The notes: generated from the letters alone by a model not told the origin. Shown: positions 1-13,640, counted from the stretch's first letter. The stretch: 64,000 nucleotides of DNA from Clavelina lepadiformis (GCF_947623445.1 NC_135241.1:20152501-20216500); one strand, 5' to 3'. A program made the numbers and translations.

Positions 1-2069
1 CGGATGTGAATAAAATAGAATTCACGTCAGTTTTTCTTCAAGTTGGTGAAAAGAGACGCTTTATAATGCAACTCACACTGCTACTGCTGCTTATAAGGTA
101 ACAAGCTACACAGCAGCTAGTTATAACGAAGGTGCAACCAAAAATATCACGCTGAAGCGTAAACGCCGGCGTCATAATTGTACCGTATTAACTAGCATTC
201 AAGGACATGGCGTTTACCTTTTTCTCTCGCTGCCTAACTACACAAGCTGATCTAAATCTGCGCTGCTGCTCTTTCCTCATCTTCAAATATGTGCATTCAG
301 GTTGCTATTTCCAACCATGCAAAAGCTGCACTTGACTGTAAGCCAACACCAGCAAGATGAAACGAAGTGGATGGCTTGCACAACCGCATTGTGAAAGACT
401 GACGTTTCCAGCAATTTTCAAAAAGCCACAAGATATAAAACCGCCGCAAATACGCCTCTGAGGCCATAAACAACCTAATGCATAACTTCTACAGTTGTGC
501 CTTTCCCACACTGTTCAGGGTGGCCCACAAAACCCTCGGTGGTTTAATGGTGTTCATGAATTTATCTGCTGGAATGCCAAACAGTACAGTGTTCCAAATG
601 AAGAAGAAAACAAACCACAATGAGCTCAAAATATGTTCGTTAAGGACACTACACAGCCCTGTTGTGTGACTGGAAGGCAAAAAACAGGAACCAGATAGTT
701 TGGCTGATAACTTTCATCTTTGTTGCGTACATGCTGTGAAAGGTAATACAAGAATTCTGTCTTCCATGTAGTGTTTACCATATGCAACGAATGCAAAGCC
801 GTTTTCACCGTGACTTTGGGTGTTTTTCATCTAACAAATCAAACTCCTAACTGCACAACTAAAATATCCAATTCCTCATTCCAGAAAGCTAACGCAGGTT
901 TCATGCATTACGTTACTTAACTTTGCAATCAAACGCATCAATGTTCCTCGAAAAAATAATTAGCTCAGTGATGAAATTTTATAACCTTCAAGTTGAGGCC
1001 GTCTTTGCTTTTTCAATGATGTTGCTCAGATGTGTGTTTTGAAAACATTAAAACAATATGCCCATGTTTTTGCAATATTTGTGTACTGTGAGCGGCTGTA
1101 CTTTTGTGTCTGTTCTGTGTGATTGCCTCCCTGTCAGCATTTCAGCATCAACACTGTGTAGACTCTGTAGAGCGTGAGTGACTGGTTATTCATTACTTAC
1201 GTACATATTACATACTAATTTTTCGTAGTACACCTGAAGCGCAAGCTTATGTTTGCGAAAGCTCATGTAGAAAAATCAAAAATAAAGTTAACCTTCAGAG
1301 TGTCAATTGATATCTTGTTTTCATTTTGCTATATATATTACATGTGTACATCATTACTAAAAATTTTTAACTGGAAATAACGTGAGCATTAAAAAATTGG
1401 CAAAAATGATAGAGGCTACTTTGTAAATTGTAAACATGAAGTTGTACACAGCATTAATACTGCTGTCATATCTTGGGTTGTGGCTGAAGTCAACAAACTT
1501 TTTTTGACTTGAGCAATAAAAAGGAATAAAATTGACACATTAAATTGAAATTGTGCTGAGCCATTTACTTAAATTTTTTATTGTAGCTATCACACTTATT
1601 GCCAATGTAAACCTTTTGACTATTCAACTGCGACATGGACTTCAGTTTGAGTTCATCTATGACATACTAAAATGTACCAATAGCTTTCAAATAACATTTG
1701 GTAACAGCTTGCTTGTTATTTTGATGTTTAACTATGACTTAGATATCATTCAATAAAGATATTTCTTTTAACTAGCCTTTAAATAGTCAACGCTTGGTCG
1801 AATCAGTAACTCACCTTCCAGTTAATGTAGAAAACTTTTAGGACAAAATAAAGTCAAAAGTTACATAACTCAAGGTCAAAAAGTTGGTTGTCCTAATTAT
1901 GACTTTCATATATGCATAGCTGCATGTACACCACTCGCTGAGTGTTACAAAACACACTAGCAGCCAACCATAAATTTCCAGTTTAGATCTATCCATGAAA
2001 TAGTATACCAACTGAATTGGACAACCAACATGCAAAAACTCAGCAATTAGCACGAATGTGCGATGAATA
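1..2069. other. no gene recognised; left-edge intron or flank
   Basis: AT-rich DNA in which I could not place a convincing exon. The RhoGEF gene to the right must continue leftwards, because its last visible exon ends at 4597 in a consensus donor, yet no RGS-like domain sequence is visible here on the minus strand. This stretch is therefore most simply part of a long intron. A minus-strand open stretch at about 305-680 was looked at and not accepted as coding. Confidence 0.5.
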
Positions 2070-2077
2070 CTCTAAAT

Positions 2078-4476
2078 CAGGGTGGTCCAAGACTGCGAAC
2101 ATGAAGGGCCACATTAGGGTCTGAGAAAAACTTCACGGGCCGCATAGTGAGAAATGATAACGCGTTGCTGAAAGTAGAAACGTTGTTAACTACTGTTCGC
2201 AGGCTATGAACATTAACAAATCTTGTCGCTTACAAAATACAGTTGTATGAATGAAATGAAATGAATGAAAGGAAAGGACTGAGTTTGCTGTTCTGATCGA
2301 CCTAATGTTTTGCTGCACGCCTAACTCACTTTTTAATCTCTGCTTGCGACTCTGCGTTTTTGCTTTTGCATATGGTGTCGATCTCTGCTTTAAATTCAGT
2401 GGTCGACAGACGTAAGCAGGCATCCAGGGTTTCATCAGCCATTCTGTTCCGTGTGTCGCTTTTTAATCGCTTCATAATGGAGAAAGTGCTTTCACATATG
2501 TATGTGCTACCAAACATGGAGCATATCTTCAGTGCGAAGTCGTTTAATCGTGGAAACTGTTCGTTGCTTAAAAGCCTCCAAAAGGCGTCGTAACGCTCAT
2601 TCTTACGTGAAAGAAGAAAAGGGTCTGACTGCAATTCACATAGTTCTTGCTGAACGTAAGATGGTTGGGATTCTATAACTATTTCCATTGGATTGTTGAA
2701 AAGCTCCATTTGTGCTTTCAGCAAATCAAAGTCAGCGAATCTGTCGTTAAACTCATCGATGATGTCACCAATTTTGTTAGAAAATGCAGAAAAATCGATA
2801 CTTTTTCTTTCACCAAGTACTTCACTGCATGCAGGAAAGTGGGTAGCATCATTCCTTTGCAAAGAAGCCTTAAATAGCACAAGTTTCTTGCGAAAACCTT
2901 CAATGTGTCCAACCAATTGAGAAATATTTTGTTTCTTACCTTGCAGTTTCATGTTTAGGATATTGAAGTGATTACTAATGTCTGTCAAGAACGCCAACGA
3001 ACCAATGAACTTGTCATCACTCAACTGAATCTGGTATGTCTCGGTCGTCCCTTCTATCTCATTCTGGAGAAAATTTAGTATTTCTTTTCGCAAAGAAAAG
3101 AAATGTTTCAATGTTTTGCCTGCACTTAACCATCGAATTTTTGAGAATAGTGGAACATCTTCATATTCTGCACCCACATCTTTTAAGAACTGGATGAATT
3201 TTCTATGTCTCTGGGCTCTGTTTCCCCCTTTGATGATGTTGACTATATTCGTCACACTAAGCATAACATCACTCATCTGCAAAACTTTGGCACATAGTGC
3301 TTCTTGGTGAATGATACAATGCAATGTTGGGCAGTTCACTCCATGATCTTTTAGAATGCCAACTAGTCCTCTCTTTCGTCCTGTCATTGCCCTGGCACCA
3401 TCTGTTACAACACATGCACACTTCTCAAATCCTCCATAAGCATCAACGACAGACGCAAGGCTGTTATATATGTCGATACCTTTTGTAGTTCCACGAAGTG
3501 GAGATATCTTGAGTAGTTCTTCAAATACAGTAAAGTTTTTATCAATAGTGCGAATGAAAACCAAAAGCTGGGAAACGTCACTGATGTCAGTACTTTCATC
3601 CAAGGCTAAAGAGAAGTACTTGCATTGTTGAACAACGTCTTTCAATTGCACAGTCACGTTTTCGCTCAATTCTGCCACTCTTCTTGCAACGGTTTGATGA
3701 GATAAAGAAACGTTTTCAAATTTTTTGGCTATTTTTTTATCTCCAAAGGAAAGGGCCATCTTAATCGCACACTCTTTTACAATCTCCCCGTCTCGAAAAG
3801 CTTTTCCATGTTTTGCGAGCGTTAGAGCAACTTCGTATGAAGCTTTAAGGTCTGCAGTTGAATCGGGTTTGGAAAAACCAATAATCATTTTTTTTTGCTT
3901 GGAATAATTGCCCTTTAACTCTTTCAAAATTGCTTCCCTAGAAGTTCCATGGTATTGGCCATATTTTTTCTCATGCATGGTGCTGTAATGTCGCTTTAAA
4001 TTAAACTCTTTAGGCACTGAAATAACTTGCAAGCAAACCAGACACTGTGGTTTACCATTGCTATTGGCAAAAAAATACCTTTCCTCCCAAGTAGAATTGA
4101 ACTCTCTGTTTTCCTCTGACACTTTTCTTTTGACACTCATGCTTTTAGTAAACTTTTCCCCTTGACTAAATAAACGAGTTGCAGCTAATTTACAACCAAA
4201 TTCGAGAGTGTACTCTGCGCTAGCAACAAAAGCAAAATATCAACGCACGTTTGTGTCGTCACAAACCGACATTGTTCCCTCATAGTTACCTATTGACCCG
4301 ATTATGCACGACTTATTTAGGGTTGTGGCGAATGTAATGTATTTATAAAGCGTAGGTGTATTTTTAAACCTTGGATTTAGCACTGATAATTCCGGCATCC
4401 ACAAAGTGTTCGCGGGCCGCACAAAAGCTTCACGCGGGCCGCATGCGGCCCGCGTGCCAGGGTTTGGACCACCCTG
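2078..4476 (-). mobile_element. hAT DNA transposon, apparently complete, in a RhoGEF intron
   Basis: The element starts at 2078 with CAGGGTGGTCCAA and ends at 4476 with the exact reverse complement, giving perfect 13-bp terminal inverted repeats. It is flanked by an exact 8-bp target-site duplication, CTCTAAAT, at 2070-2077 and 4477-4484. Subterminal GC-rich sequence at 4410-4460 (GGGCCGCATGCGGCCCGCG type) is typical of the Charlie/Buster branch of hAT elements. Its only large ORF is an uninterrupted transposase on the minus strand. Exact ends, exact duplication and an open frame together suggest a young insertion. It sits in the intron downstream of the RhoGEF exon at 4597-4691, in the same orientation as that gene. 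Confidence 0.95.
2326..4140 (-). CDS. hAT-family transposase, BED zinc finger type (604 aa)
   Basis: This single-exon ORF occupies most of the 2.4-kb hAT element and should catalyse its cut-and-paste transposition. Near the N-terminus a BED-type zinc finger is visible with C33, C36, H51 and H56. An RNase H-like core follows: the ALDESTDISD segment (about residues 178-187) carries the first acidic site, VTDGARAMTGRK the second, and CIIHQEALCAK is the conserved His-rich motif. The C-terminal hAT dimerisation segment includes CESTFSIMKRLKSDTRNRM. The protein resembles transposases from which vertebrate ZBED5, FAM200 and GTF2IRD2 tails were domesticated. No stop or frameshift interrupts it. A domesticated host gene is less likely because intact inverted repeats and the target duplication surround it. 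Confidence 0.93.
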   Translation of the reverse strand: MSVKRKVSEENREFNSTWEERYFFANSNGKPQCLVCLQVISVPKEFNLKRHYSTMHEKKYGQYHGTSREAILKELKGNYSKQKKMIIGFSKPDSTADLKASYEVALTLAKHGKAFRDGEIVKECAIKMALSFGDKKIAKKFENVSLSHQTVARRVAELSENVTVQLKDVVQQCKYFSLALDESTDISDVSQLLVFIRTIDKNFTVFEELLKISPLRGTTKGIDIYNSLASVVDAYGGFEKCACVVTDGARAMTGRKRGLVGILKDHGVNCPTLHCIIHQEALCAKVLQMSDVMLSVTNIVNIIKGGNRAQRHRKFIQFLKDVGAEYEDVPLFSKIRWLSAGKTLKHFFSLRKEILNFLQNEIEGTTETYQIQLSDDKFIGSLAFLTDISNHFNILNMKLQGKKQNISQLVGHIEGFRKKLVLFKASLQRNDATHFPACSEVLGERKSIDFSAFSNKIGDIIDEFNDRFADFDLLKAQMELFNNPMEIVIESQPSYVQQELCELQSDPFLLSRKNERYDAFWRLLSNEQFPRLNDFALKICSMFGSTYICESTFSIMKRLKSDTRNRMADETLDACLRLSTTEFKAEIDTICKSKNAESQAEIKK

Positions 4477-4596
4477 CTCTAAATCAAACACTCGGTACCA
4501 ATGATTGGACGATGTTGAACATGTCTGATTGTGCAAATGCTGCACTGAGTCGGGTTACAGTGGAAATGACTTTCTTACATACGGAATTAAACTTAC

Positions 4597-7500
4597 ATTG
4601 GAAATCTCATCCAAAGATTGGCTTGTAGAAGTTGTATCACTCGAATCACCCATATCAATCAGTGGAGCTTGTTCTTCAACTGGTTCGTCACCTGTTTAAC
4701 ATCAATACATAATCGTCGTGATAAACAATACACTTTCTAGTTTTAAGCAAGGATTACAATCTAAGAAGATAAACTAGTTTTGAAAGGGAATCATTTTCGA
4801 TTAAATGATTATCATAAAAATAAGACATATATTTGGGAAAACTGATTAAGGTTTAAATTATTACTAAGAAAGCTGAAAGGCTTAGTTTTGTCAAATAAAA
4901 TACATGTTTCTTGCAAGGACATGTAATATTGAAACAACAAAAAACACACTCTATAGCCTAGATTTTCTACTAAATTTGATTCAAGCTACTTACTAAAAGT
5001 AATTCATGAACATAAGGTGTACATAGTAGTATTAAATAACATATGTAACATTTATATTTGTTTTTAAAGCAAGTAAACATGAGAACTAACTGAACAGACC
5101 TACAACTTGTACAATAATCCGATCACCTACCTTGATTTCACTGAAACACTTCCATAATCCAGTACAAATTACTCTACTAAACATAACATCTAAATCTTTT
5201 CACATAAACAAGTTTTGTATGTATGCTGCAACCTGTTCCCATGACAAACTGATTACTTAAGCCCGGTAGGCAGTAAAAAGCTGAATGATGTTGTTAGCCT
5301 CACGACCTCAAGCAACGCAGCGCAATAGGCAGGAAACATTGGCCAAGCCTGTGCATTCCTATAGCTTCCTCTTTCTTACTTTCCCCAATGCTGTCGTGAA
5401 TTGAACAGGATATTCAAAGTACTACGTCAGAGGACATTGAACAGATAATTAGCGAAAGAACAAGGGGGTTATTGGTGGGGATTACACTGTACATGATTTA
5501 CACACCTGGTAGCTTTGTCATTTGACATATGTGCAACAATGCTGCTTTTCCTGCTATCAATGCAAACTTTGTAAAACCTGCACGCGCGTATACTCACTTG
5601 AATTCTTAAACTCAACCACCTGTTATTAAATGAATGACACTGCAAAATCACTAAATATCATTCACACTAAGTTAGATATTAGATTTCACAAAGGTGCTGA
5701 TTAGCTGATTTTACCCATAACACTATCGGTAACATATCTAGTAATCTTTCATAACAGTACTAACCTACTTACATGACAAAGCAATACTATCATATCTACA
5801 GTAACCTTTAACAATATGATATGACCAATAACACTTTTACATTTTCTGGTACTGGTACGTTTATTAAATCCACAAAATCGTTATCAGTTCATTTGCAAAT
5901 ATTTACTCAGAATATTCATTAAGGAGTTTTATGTTTTTTATTCCCTATCCCGGGTTTACACTCCAGTAAATATTAACTTTCACAAATGGACTTTCTCAGC
6001 AACAAATAACTTTGCTCTGGCAAACACAATGAACATTTACAAAGTGAAATTCAATACCTATTTGATCGTCGACATCTGTTGATTCGAAGGGATTTGTTGA
6101 AACTTGAGGTTGCAGTGTTGCGAGTTGCTGTTTTTCCTGCATGCTTTCCGCCTGTAAATAATATCAGCATTTGATATATTTCTGTTAAATTAATACACTA
6201 AACAAAAATAAAACAGAAAATCAGATTTTTACATACATACAGAGATCAGTGTTGAATGGTTGCATAAAACACTAAATCATTTTAGCATAATAAACTTGGA
6301 CATTGGCATCGGTGTTTAGTGGTCCACCAAATTAATACCATTACGAGAAAGAAACCATGAATTTTAATGGCTCATGATGGACACCATGTGGAAGCTGACA
6401 AACAACTGAAGTATGCACACAAGGTGGCATGATATGGAAAGACACTTGCTATTTCTCCTCAATTCAGCTGAAGGCCCCACTAAGGCTGATGACTAATAAT
6501 ATTGATATTTGACATTTTGAGGGTTGCTGCAAGTGATTATTGTGCAACATTCAAGACAGCATGTCTTCGAAGAAATTTGAAGCTCTAAAATCTTGTTAGA
6601 ATTATGCATATCTTAGATTTAGCAATAAAATTTCCTTTAACCAATGTTATTTATCACAGAAAAAACATGGAATGCTGGACTAGCTTAAAATCTTATAGTT
6701 CTTGAATTATTTCAAATAAAATCATCTATTTTGCTTAATGTTTGCTTTGCTTTATTTGTATGCAATGCAACGCTGTTATATTCTACAATGAAAATTAGGC
6801 CAGATCTTTACAGATTTGTTATAGCACTTTAGAAAAACATTGAAGTATTAATCCAAAGGCAAGAACATGGCTCAGCTTTTAATATGTCCAATTGCTGGTG
6901 GGAGACATCTCGAGACTGCAGGGCAGAGTAAAAGTTTACCTGAGTGTTTAATATTGAAAAAGAAGAAACCTTACTTTCCAAAGTTGCTTCTCAAGATCTT
7001 GTTTCAACTTCTGAGCAGTTCCAAGTTGAATCAATATCTTTTGTTCTGGATTTCTCGCATATTCCTCTTTAATTCTCTGCAGGTTAAATTGAAAGAGAAT
7101 TTACAGTAGGGGCAAATTTCACACTATTGAAGGAATTTCTCTTTTGTAACAAATCTTTTATTAACTCAAGACAAGGTTGTATGAACGGGGAGTCCAATAA
7201 ACCGGCCATTTAAAAATGCTGTGTGTAGTTATGATAACATATACACCAGAAATGAGCAACTCAGATTCGCTTACCTCAACTTCTGCGGATTCTTGCTCCA
7301 ACATTTTCTTAATAGTCTCCACTTTTTCATTGTAAAACGCATCCTGCTGTGAACGGTTTTTGTGTAAAAAAATTAATTTTGTTCATCAAAACTGACATCA
7401 ACAGGTTTAAACCAGGGCATGCAATGGAATGAAATGGGATGGAATGAAACGTTAAATTCAGTGTGAAATAAAGTTTTAAATGTATTGTAAAGAATTTTAA

Positions 7501-10500
7501 ATGTAAAGAATTTTTAAAGTAAGGAGTGGAATGCAAGATTTTATTTATTGGAATGGAATGAATCTTCCACACCGTCCATACTAAACTTGAATGCACATTT
7601 GCACAATTGAAGTAAGTTCATGCATTCCCAAAACAGTATACACACACGCTCATTCACACAACCAGGTGCGTTCACCACATATTTGAAAATGAAGTGTATT
7701 CACAACAAACTTTTAAATTTGTAATAGTGTTGTTTCTTACATTTTCAAAGGTTTTAATATCGTACAAGGTATGGAATATCGAGTGGAAGATTTTTGTGAT
7801 GAAAGGGAATACATTTTAAGTATAGAATGGAAAATTTTGCAGGATATGGAAAATTTCTATTCTATTCCATTCCATAGCATGCCCTGGTTTAAACACAAAA
7901 AATAATTTCACCCAAGTTTTATTGATAATCACGATATAACTTGCTCAGTCATTTCAATGCATGCAAATTTATGTGCCTTGTAGAATTTTCCATCCGTTAC
8001 TACATAGAAGGTTAGTCACTCACTCACTGTAGTGATCTTCGCTTACCTACAGTGACACTGCTTTGCAGAACATGAACCTACAGCTTCTAGCCATTATGAA
8101 AAAATTACATAGAGTGACACTTTCCAGTTTTTCTTTTTAGGCTTCAACCAAACAAATTTTATCATATTTATGCATCACTGGCAAAAATCATCTTATATGA
8201 AAAGTTGGTTCTTCAGAAATGTTTTTCTTTCATATTTTTTCAATAGTTGGTGAACAAAAACTGGTATTAGTTTCATAGTGTTGACTGTTGCCTAATTGTA
8301 TGTTGCTCAGCACTGCAGCAAACATTTTAACCACAATAACATCCAGCACTTCTTTCTAACCTTGCTGGCAGATGGGCCAGTGATGTAGTCGGACTTGGTA
8401 GCCTGGACTGGAAAACCGGATGCTCCACTAACTGGAGCAGCAGAAGGAGAAAGTCCAAAGAGTGTGAGAGCAACATAATTTTCACCTATTAAACAAATTG
8501 ATCATTTTTAAAGTAAGATTAATTAATATCACATGAACAATGATATTAGGTCATGGCCTACCAATTTGAAACAGACATTGTTCCCCAGTAGAAAACAGAA
8601 TACTATCATAGCATGTACTAATATTACAAAAGTACAAGTTACAAGGTTTACAACCCAACAACATATGAATGAGTGAAAGTGACCAGTAAATATGTATTCA
8701 ATGGCCGCTTTCACGATGACAATGGCAAACAAAGCAATACCTTTGATCAGTTTGACAACTTCAACATGATTCAGATCTGTCACTTTTTGACCATTTACCT
8801 TTAAGCAAACAAGCCCAAATGTTACTTTTAGAAAAAAGCAAAATGTGTAGTAAACTGCAATTAAAAATTGTGTGAAAGTGAGCAAATCGGCAACACACAT
8901 TTATATCAAGCATGCAATATGATATATATTCCATTTAATAAAATTAATTTGTGGACTGTGACATGGTATTGTACGATAGAATTCTGAAACAGGTAAAAAT
9001 GTAGTTTAAATAAGACAGCTGGAACATAGTGAAGGTACACATTCATTACGACTAGTCCTTGTCATAAGTAAATATTGGCAAATCAACAAAGCGAGGTACC
9101 AAAAATGGACAAGGCAACCTTACATTGAGTAGAAGATTTATGGCAATTTGAATATGCATTAGAACTGTTTGTATATTGCGTGAAGGAACATGATCATTAA
9201 ATGTGTACAGATAAGCTGGCATTTATGCGTTCGTTATATTTAACACTATCTTTGAACTTTGCTTTGTTTCAATTTTGTGCAAGACATGAGATGAGTAAAT
9301 GGCATAGAAATTTAAATTAAAATAAGACACTTTCATACCATTGAGAAAATAAGTAATTTTAGCTTCATTTTCAGATACATTTATTTGCCATGTTTCACTC
9401 TCTTGTTATGAGACACATATTTAATGTACACTATCTATTGCATGAGATGTATATACACAAAAAAACACAATTAGTCCACTACAAATGCTCAAAACCAATA
9501 ACAAATATACATCCAATGGAAGAAATTAAATAAATATGCCATGTAAATCACACAAGCTTAACTACATACAGCTGGAAGAATTTACAAGTGTTGGCAAAAT
9601 CCAATAAAACTTTCTACTTGGTAGATATTGCTTACTTTTATTATCCTGTCTCCTTGCAGCACCCCAGCCCTTGCAGCAGCCCCATCTAGAGAAACATTGT
9701 CATAAAATGGGTAAAAATATAATTTTCAAACTATTGTACATCAGTCACAGCATATTACAATTTAATTGATGGTACAAAGAGTAAGAACCATGTTCTTATG
9801 GAAAATCATGTAACATGATATAACCTTTTGTTGTTTTGATATATTAGAAGCACTTCAGACAGTAACTAAAAGTCTATGGCATTAAGCAAAGCAGTATAGT
9901 GATAATGACCATGGCAGCATGAAAACCAAACAAATCATAAATAACTTAAATGTAAAAGTCAAGAAAAACCACAATCTTGATAGTACTGTCTGATTGTCTG
10001 GCAACTAAAAGATGTTAATAAAATTTAACATAAAAGAATTGGCTTAATACAATTTGTAAATTATAGGTTTATAAGTTCAATTTCCTGTTTGTTAGACTTT
10101 ACATACCAGGACACTTTTACAAAAAACAATACAACAGGTACCAGTAAGAATTTATTACCTAAACAAAATATGATATAAAAACACACTGATTTGCTAATGT
10201 TGTAAGTCTATTATACACCATTTAACAGGTTTCTACAACTCAGAACATATTAGCAATATCAGACATATTAGCAAGAGCATAAGTGTCAGACAAGGTATGT
10301 AAGAAGGTAGACATGACTACCTTCTTTCACAGACTGAACAAAGACAGGATTATCCCCGCTGACTGTAAGTCCATAACCTTTCTCGTCCTTTTGTACTAGT
10401 ACACATTTCTGGACCATACTCGGTCCACCTAGAAATAATGACACAATATTTTGCTGATGTCGGTGTAATTGTAATGTGCAACTGCTAATAAGTTAGTTTG

Positions 10501-11932
10501 TGCAACTGGATTAAAACAGAGTGCTAAGATAGGTGTCTATGCCTATCTAAACAATGATAATACAATGGGTTCATCCAAAGTAAACCCTACACACAATAAT
10601 TGCACCATACAGCATCACTTGACTATTTTACAGAGTCATAGAGTATAAAACCTATTACCCATAAACAACGTCTGACAAACAATCATGCAACCGTATACAT
10701 ACTATACTAATGTAGTACCATGAAAAGGTTGACCTTTTTCTTATGAGGAAGACAAATAAAAACGTTTAACAGAAGGAAATGTTTAAACGCATAATTCGAG
10801 AACAATGACAAAAAATACAAACCAGTGAAGATTCTAACTATGATATATCTACATATAAATCGTACTATGCAAAATCAGTTTCATGAAATGGATGCTTTGC
10901 CTAATTATGTTAAGGCAATGCGAACACAACAACATGTTTTGCTATTTGAAGTGTTACAAAAGATTATGATTACAGAATTGTTTAATTGTGCAAAATATCA
11001 CACCTGGTAATTCAGTACCCTCTTTCATTTCGGAAGTCTTTCCATTTCTTTCAACATTCATAGGTTGGCCAATGCTTGCTTTGCTCAATCTACTGTGTAG
11101 TTGCAAGATAGTGTATAAATATACAGATTTTAGCACTTGACATAAGTTGTGCAAGAAAATAACAAGTGGCAAAAAAGTACTTCATGACATATGGTTACCA
11201 GTACGTATGTAAAATGGAATAAGCAAAGAATAACTAAAGCCTATTACAAAGAAATGATTTCGTTCAATTTTAAGACTTTAATTTTAAGTCACTCATTACT
11301 CAAAAGTTAAACTTTATATAAAAGAAAAACTTTTGGGCCTTCCACCTACCTATGTTCACGATGTCCCCCGCCAGCTCGCTTTGAGCCCAATCTTAAAATG
11401 TATTTGAGACACAAAATTAATGGAAAAGTAAAATGAAAGTATCAAAGAGAGATAGCAATCAAAAACAAAACGCAATAATAAACCAAATTGACTACTACCA
11501 CCAAGTGATTGCAAAAATAACAGTAAGACATATTCGATCAAGGACAATAGGTTTATCTGACTTTTTTTTAAAATAAAAATGTAATTTAAAATATGACAAC
11601 CCTTGTGGTGCCAAAAGAACCTTTACTTTCTGTTGACAATTTCAACTAAAAGATCTGTGCGCAATATAATCATTCAAACTTGATACTGATTTAATTTAAA
11701 ATTTATATTTTTAACAGTTTCACTGCACATGGCCAGCACATTTAAAACATAGGCTATTGGGTAACTTTTTGTAACTAAATGATTCAACATGTATATATCC
11801 ATGCAACGTGAAATGCAAGCAACAGCTCTGACATCATGTGAAAACAGTATATTTATTTGATATGACGCTATAATCAAGCGATTATTTTAAAAAATCTTAC
11901 CTTTCTGCTAATGACCTTGCTGAAGTTTCCAT
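4597..11932 (-). CDS. ARHGEF12: RhoGEF of ARHGEF11/ARHGEF12 type, N-terminal 289 residues (gene continues left)
   Basis: PDZ-RhoGEF/LARG proteins link heterotrimeric G12/13 and plexin-B signalling to RhoA activation at the plasma membrane. Coding exons on the minus strand are 11932-11901, 11391-11350, 11092-11004, 10428-10321, 9685-9636, 8798-8741, 8485-8361, 7346-7275, 7076-6975, 6151-6058 and 4691-4597. All ten junctions keep phase and the sum is 867 bp. Residues about 59-135 form a PDZ domain: CVLVQKDEKGYGLTVSGDNP supplies the GLGF-like loop (GYGL) and VNGQKVTDLNHVEVVKLIKG the distal half. After the PDZ, EKVETIKKMLEQE and EEYARNPEQKILIQLGTAQK match the short coiled-coil linker of human ARHGEF12. 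The RGS-like, DH and PH domains are not in this window. ATG at 11932 is the first in-frame start; I did not find a better one. I cannot say whether the gene is orthologous to ARHGEF11 or ARHGEF12; an invertebrate may have one ancestor of both. Confidence 0.9.
7413..7886. mobile_element. hAT-type MITE, 474 bp, GGAATG-rich
   Basis: Non-autonomous element in a RhoGEF intron. It starts CAGGGCATGC and ends GCATGCCCTG. The 8-bp duplication GTTTAAAC is exact at 7405-7412 and 7887-7894, and is itself a palindrome. Inside the ends the sequence is rich in GGAATG/CATTCC steps, mostly as inverted subterminal repeats. No coding capacity. Confidence 0.88.
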
Positions 11933-13640
11933 TGTTAGGAGCAATATATTTCTCTTTATTTGCTAACGATAATGTAGCGCACGACTTTTCCATATATACA
12001 TTATAATTATATTACTATAAAACTTATCACTGTTTAAACACAAAACAATAAAATGTGGCAACCATTATTACTTTCACTGTTGTATGGACTATACACAGTA
12101 AGCAAACAGAATGATGATATTTCAAGTTATCAGCACACAATGACAAAGTTTTTACAAGCTGTAATAAATTAGTAACAAATTAAAATCATGGTATTTAATT
12201 TGAATATTCTGTGTACATAATTTCCAATTTACATATTTATGTAAGTACAGCATCTCAGTGTAATTACTCTAATTCAGGATGAAAAATGTTTCAATTGCTT
12301 CCTTGATTGATTGCTTCCATTTTCTCAAAGAAAGAATAAAAAAAAATAGAAAGAATTCGCATTTAAACCGTGTAAACACACGCTCTATAGGCTATGTGCA
12401 TATAAGGCTTTACATACATATGCCAGATGGCTTTCTTTATATGTTGTTGAAATGACATAATCGTATTTTGTTAAGTGCAACCAAAAAATGAAGTATATAC
12501 ATAAACGTAAATCTCCAGCACCAATCATATATACGCTAGATATAGACAGGAAAATACCTAGTAAGTAAAAATTGCGGTTTGAGACATTAGTGCTTGATCA
12601 CATTTAGTTTAATATTAAATGCTAACTAATATTGTACAAATATATGATATTTTGTAAAAACCCATTGGCCTAGTAGTTGACGTCAGTGGATACCATGCTG
12701 TATCCTCACTATCTAAATTTCGCTCAGGCCAATATTTTTTTTAACGCAAGAAAAACTGATACTACACATATAGCTAAGTTTTCTTTAATAGAAAAGTTTA
12801 CTTTTAAACAATGTATTTACCTTCAAAATGATTAAAACTAAAAACCTAAAATTATTTTTCATTTGGCCGTTGGAATTCAAGAGCTAATCAACGGCAGCTA
12901 AAATAAACGTAAGTAGTAAAACACCAGTCGTGTAACCAGCTAAACATGCATGCAGTACGCTACCAGGTAAAGTATCTGGGTATAGTTTATTTTAAATTAA
13001 CTGTTTCCTAAAATGAGGATAGTTTGGTCTTCTATATTTAACGTATTTAGAAGATTAAGGCTTGAATTGTTTTAAAATCAGCTTTCACATGACAAGCCGT
13101 TCGTGTTTAAAATAGTTACATTTTTGTGATAATTAGACGAAGTGTAAAGATGAAGGGTAGATCAGTATGTCGGTAGGCAGAGTGAAAATTTGGGCATTGA
13201 CTATAATACAATATGCGGAACAATTGCTTAAGTCTATGAGACTCTCGAACGACCGCACAAAACTTTTAAACATTCATTCTAATTTGTAAAAAGATTCAAG
13301 ATTAGTTTACACTAGTAGCTAGGTTAAACACTAAAGGTTTCAGTGCATGCTATCACTCCAAAACCTGTGTCTTTTCACGAATGATTTCTAGTCAAAAACT
13401 GCCATACTTTCGAACCAGGGGCATGAAGAAATCAGTTTTAGGTTATATTTGGGTTAGATCTACTTCAGCTGAATATTGAATGATCTGATAATGAGACTCG
13501 TGCAAGCGCAAAACCCTCCATCTGAAGATAGGCCGTTACACAACACACTTACACACATCAGTTTTGGATGGTCTCCTACACGCTCAAGCCTTATAAATTT
13601 ATATATAGTCTATAATAGCCTGGCAATAGTTTATAGGCAC
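11933..13640. other. upstream flank of the RhoGEF gene; no further gene seen
   Basis: AT-rich stretch that should contain the 5' untranslated region and promoter of the RhoGEF gene, but no TATA box or initiator stands out. A small hairpin-like repeat at about 12662-12731 is listed separately. Short ORFs here have no recognisable domain and no exon structure. Confidence 0.4.
12662..12731. repeat. palindromic, tRNA-like short repeat (possible SINE remnant)
   Basis: An 8-bp outer stem (ATTGGCCT with AGGCCAAT) encloses a 6-bp inner hairpin (GGATAC with GTATCC). The spacing recalls a decayed tRNA cloverleaf, and TTTCGCTCAGGCC resembles a T-arm/acceptor end. The anticodon loop would be one base too long and the box motifs are weak, so a functional tRNA is unlikely. 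A tRNA-derived SINE or MITE remnant is the best guess. Confidence 0.3.

Noticed and set aside
305-680. Overlapping minus-strand ORFs near the left edge, one with a hydrophobic stretch (SLWFVFFFIWNTVLFGIP)
   Set aside because: No recognisable domain, no supported exon boundaries on both sides, and no counterpart to the missing RhoGEF domains.
12662-12731. Functional tRNA gene
   Set aside because: The anticodon loop and T-arm do not fit a cloverleaf and the box motifs are weak; kept only as a low-confidence repeat.
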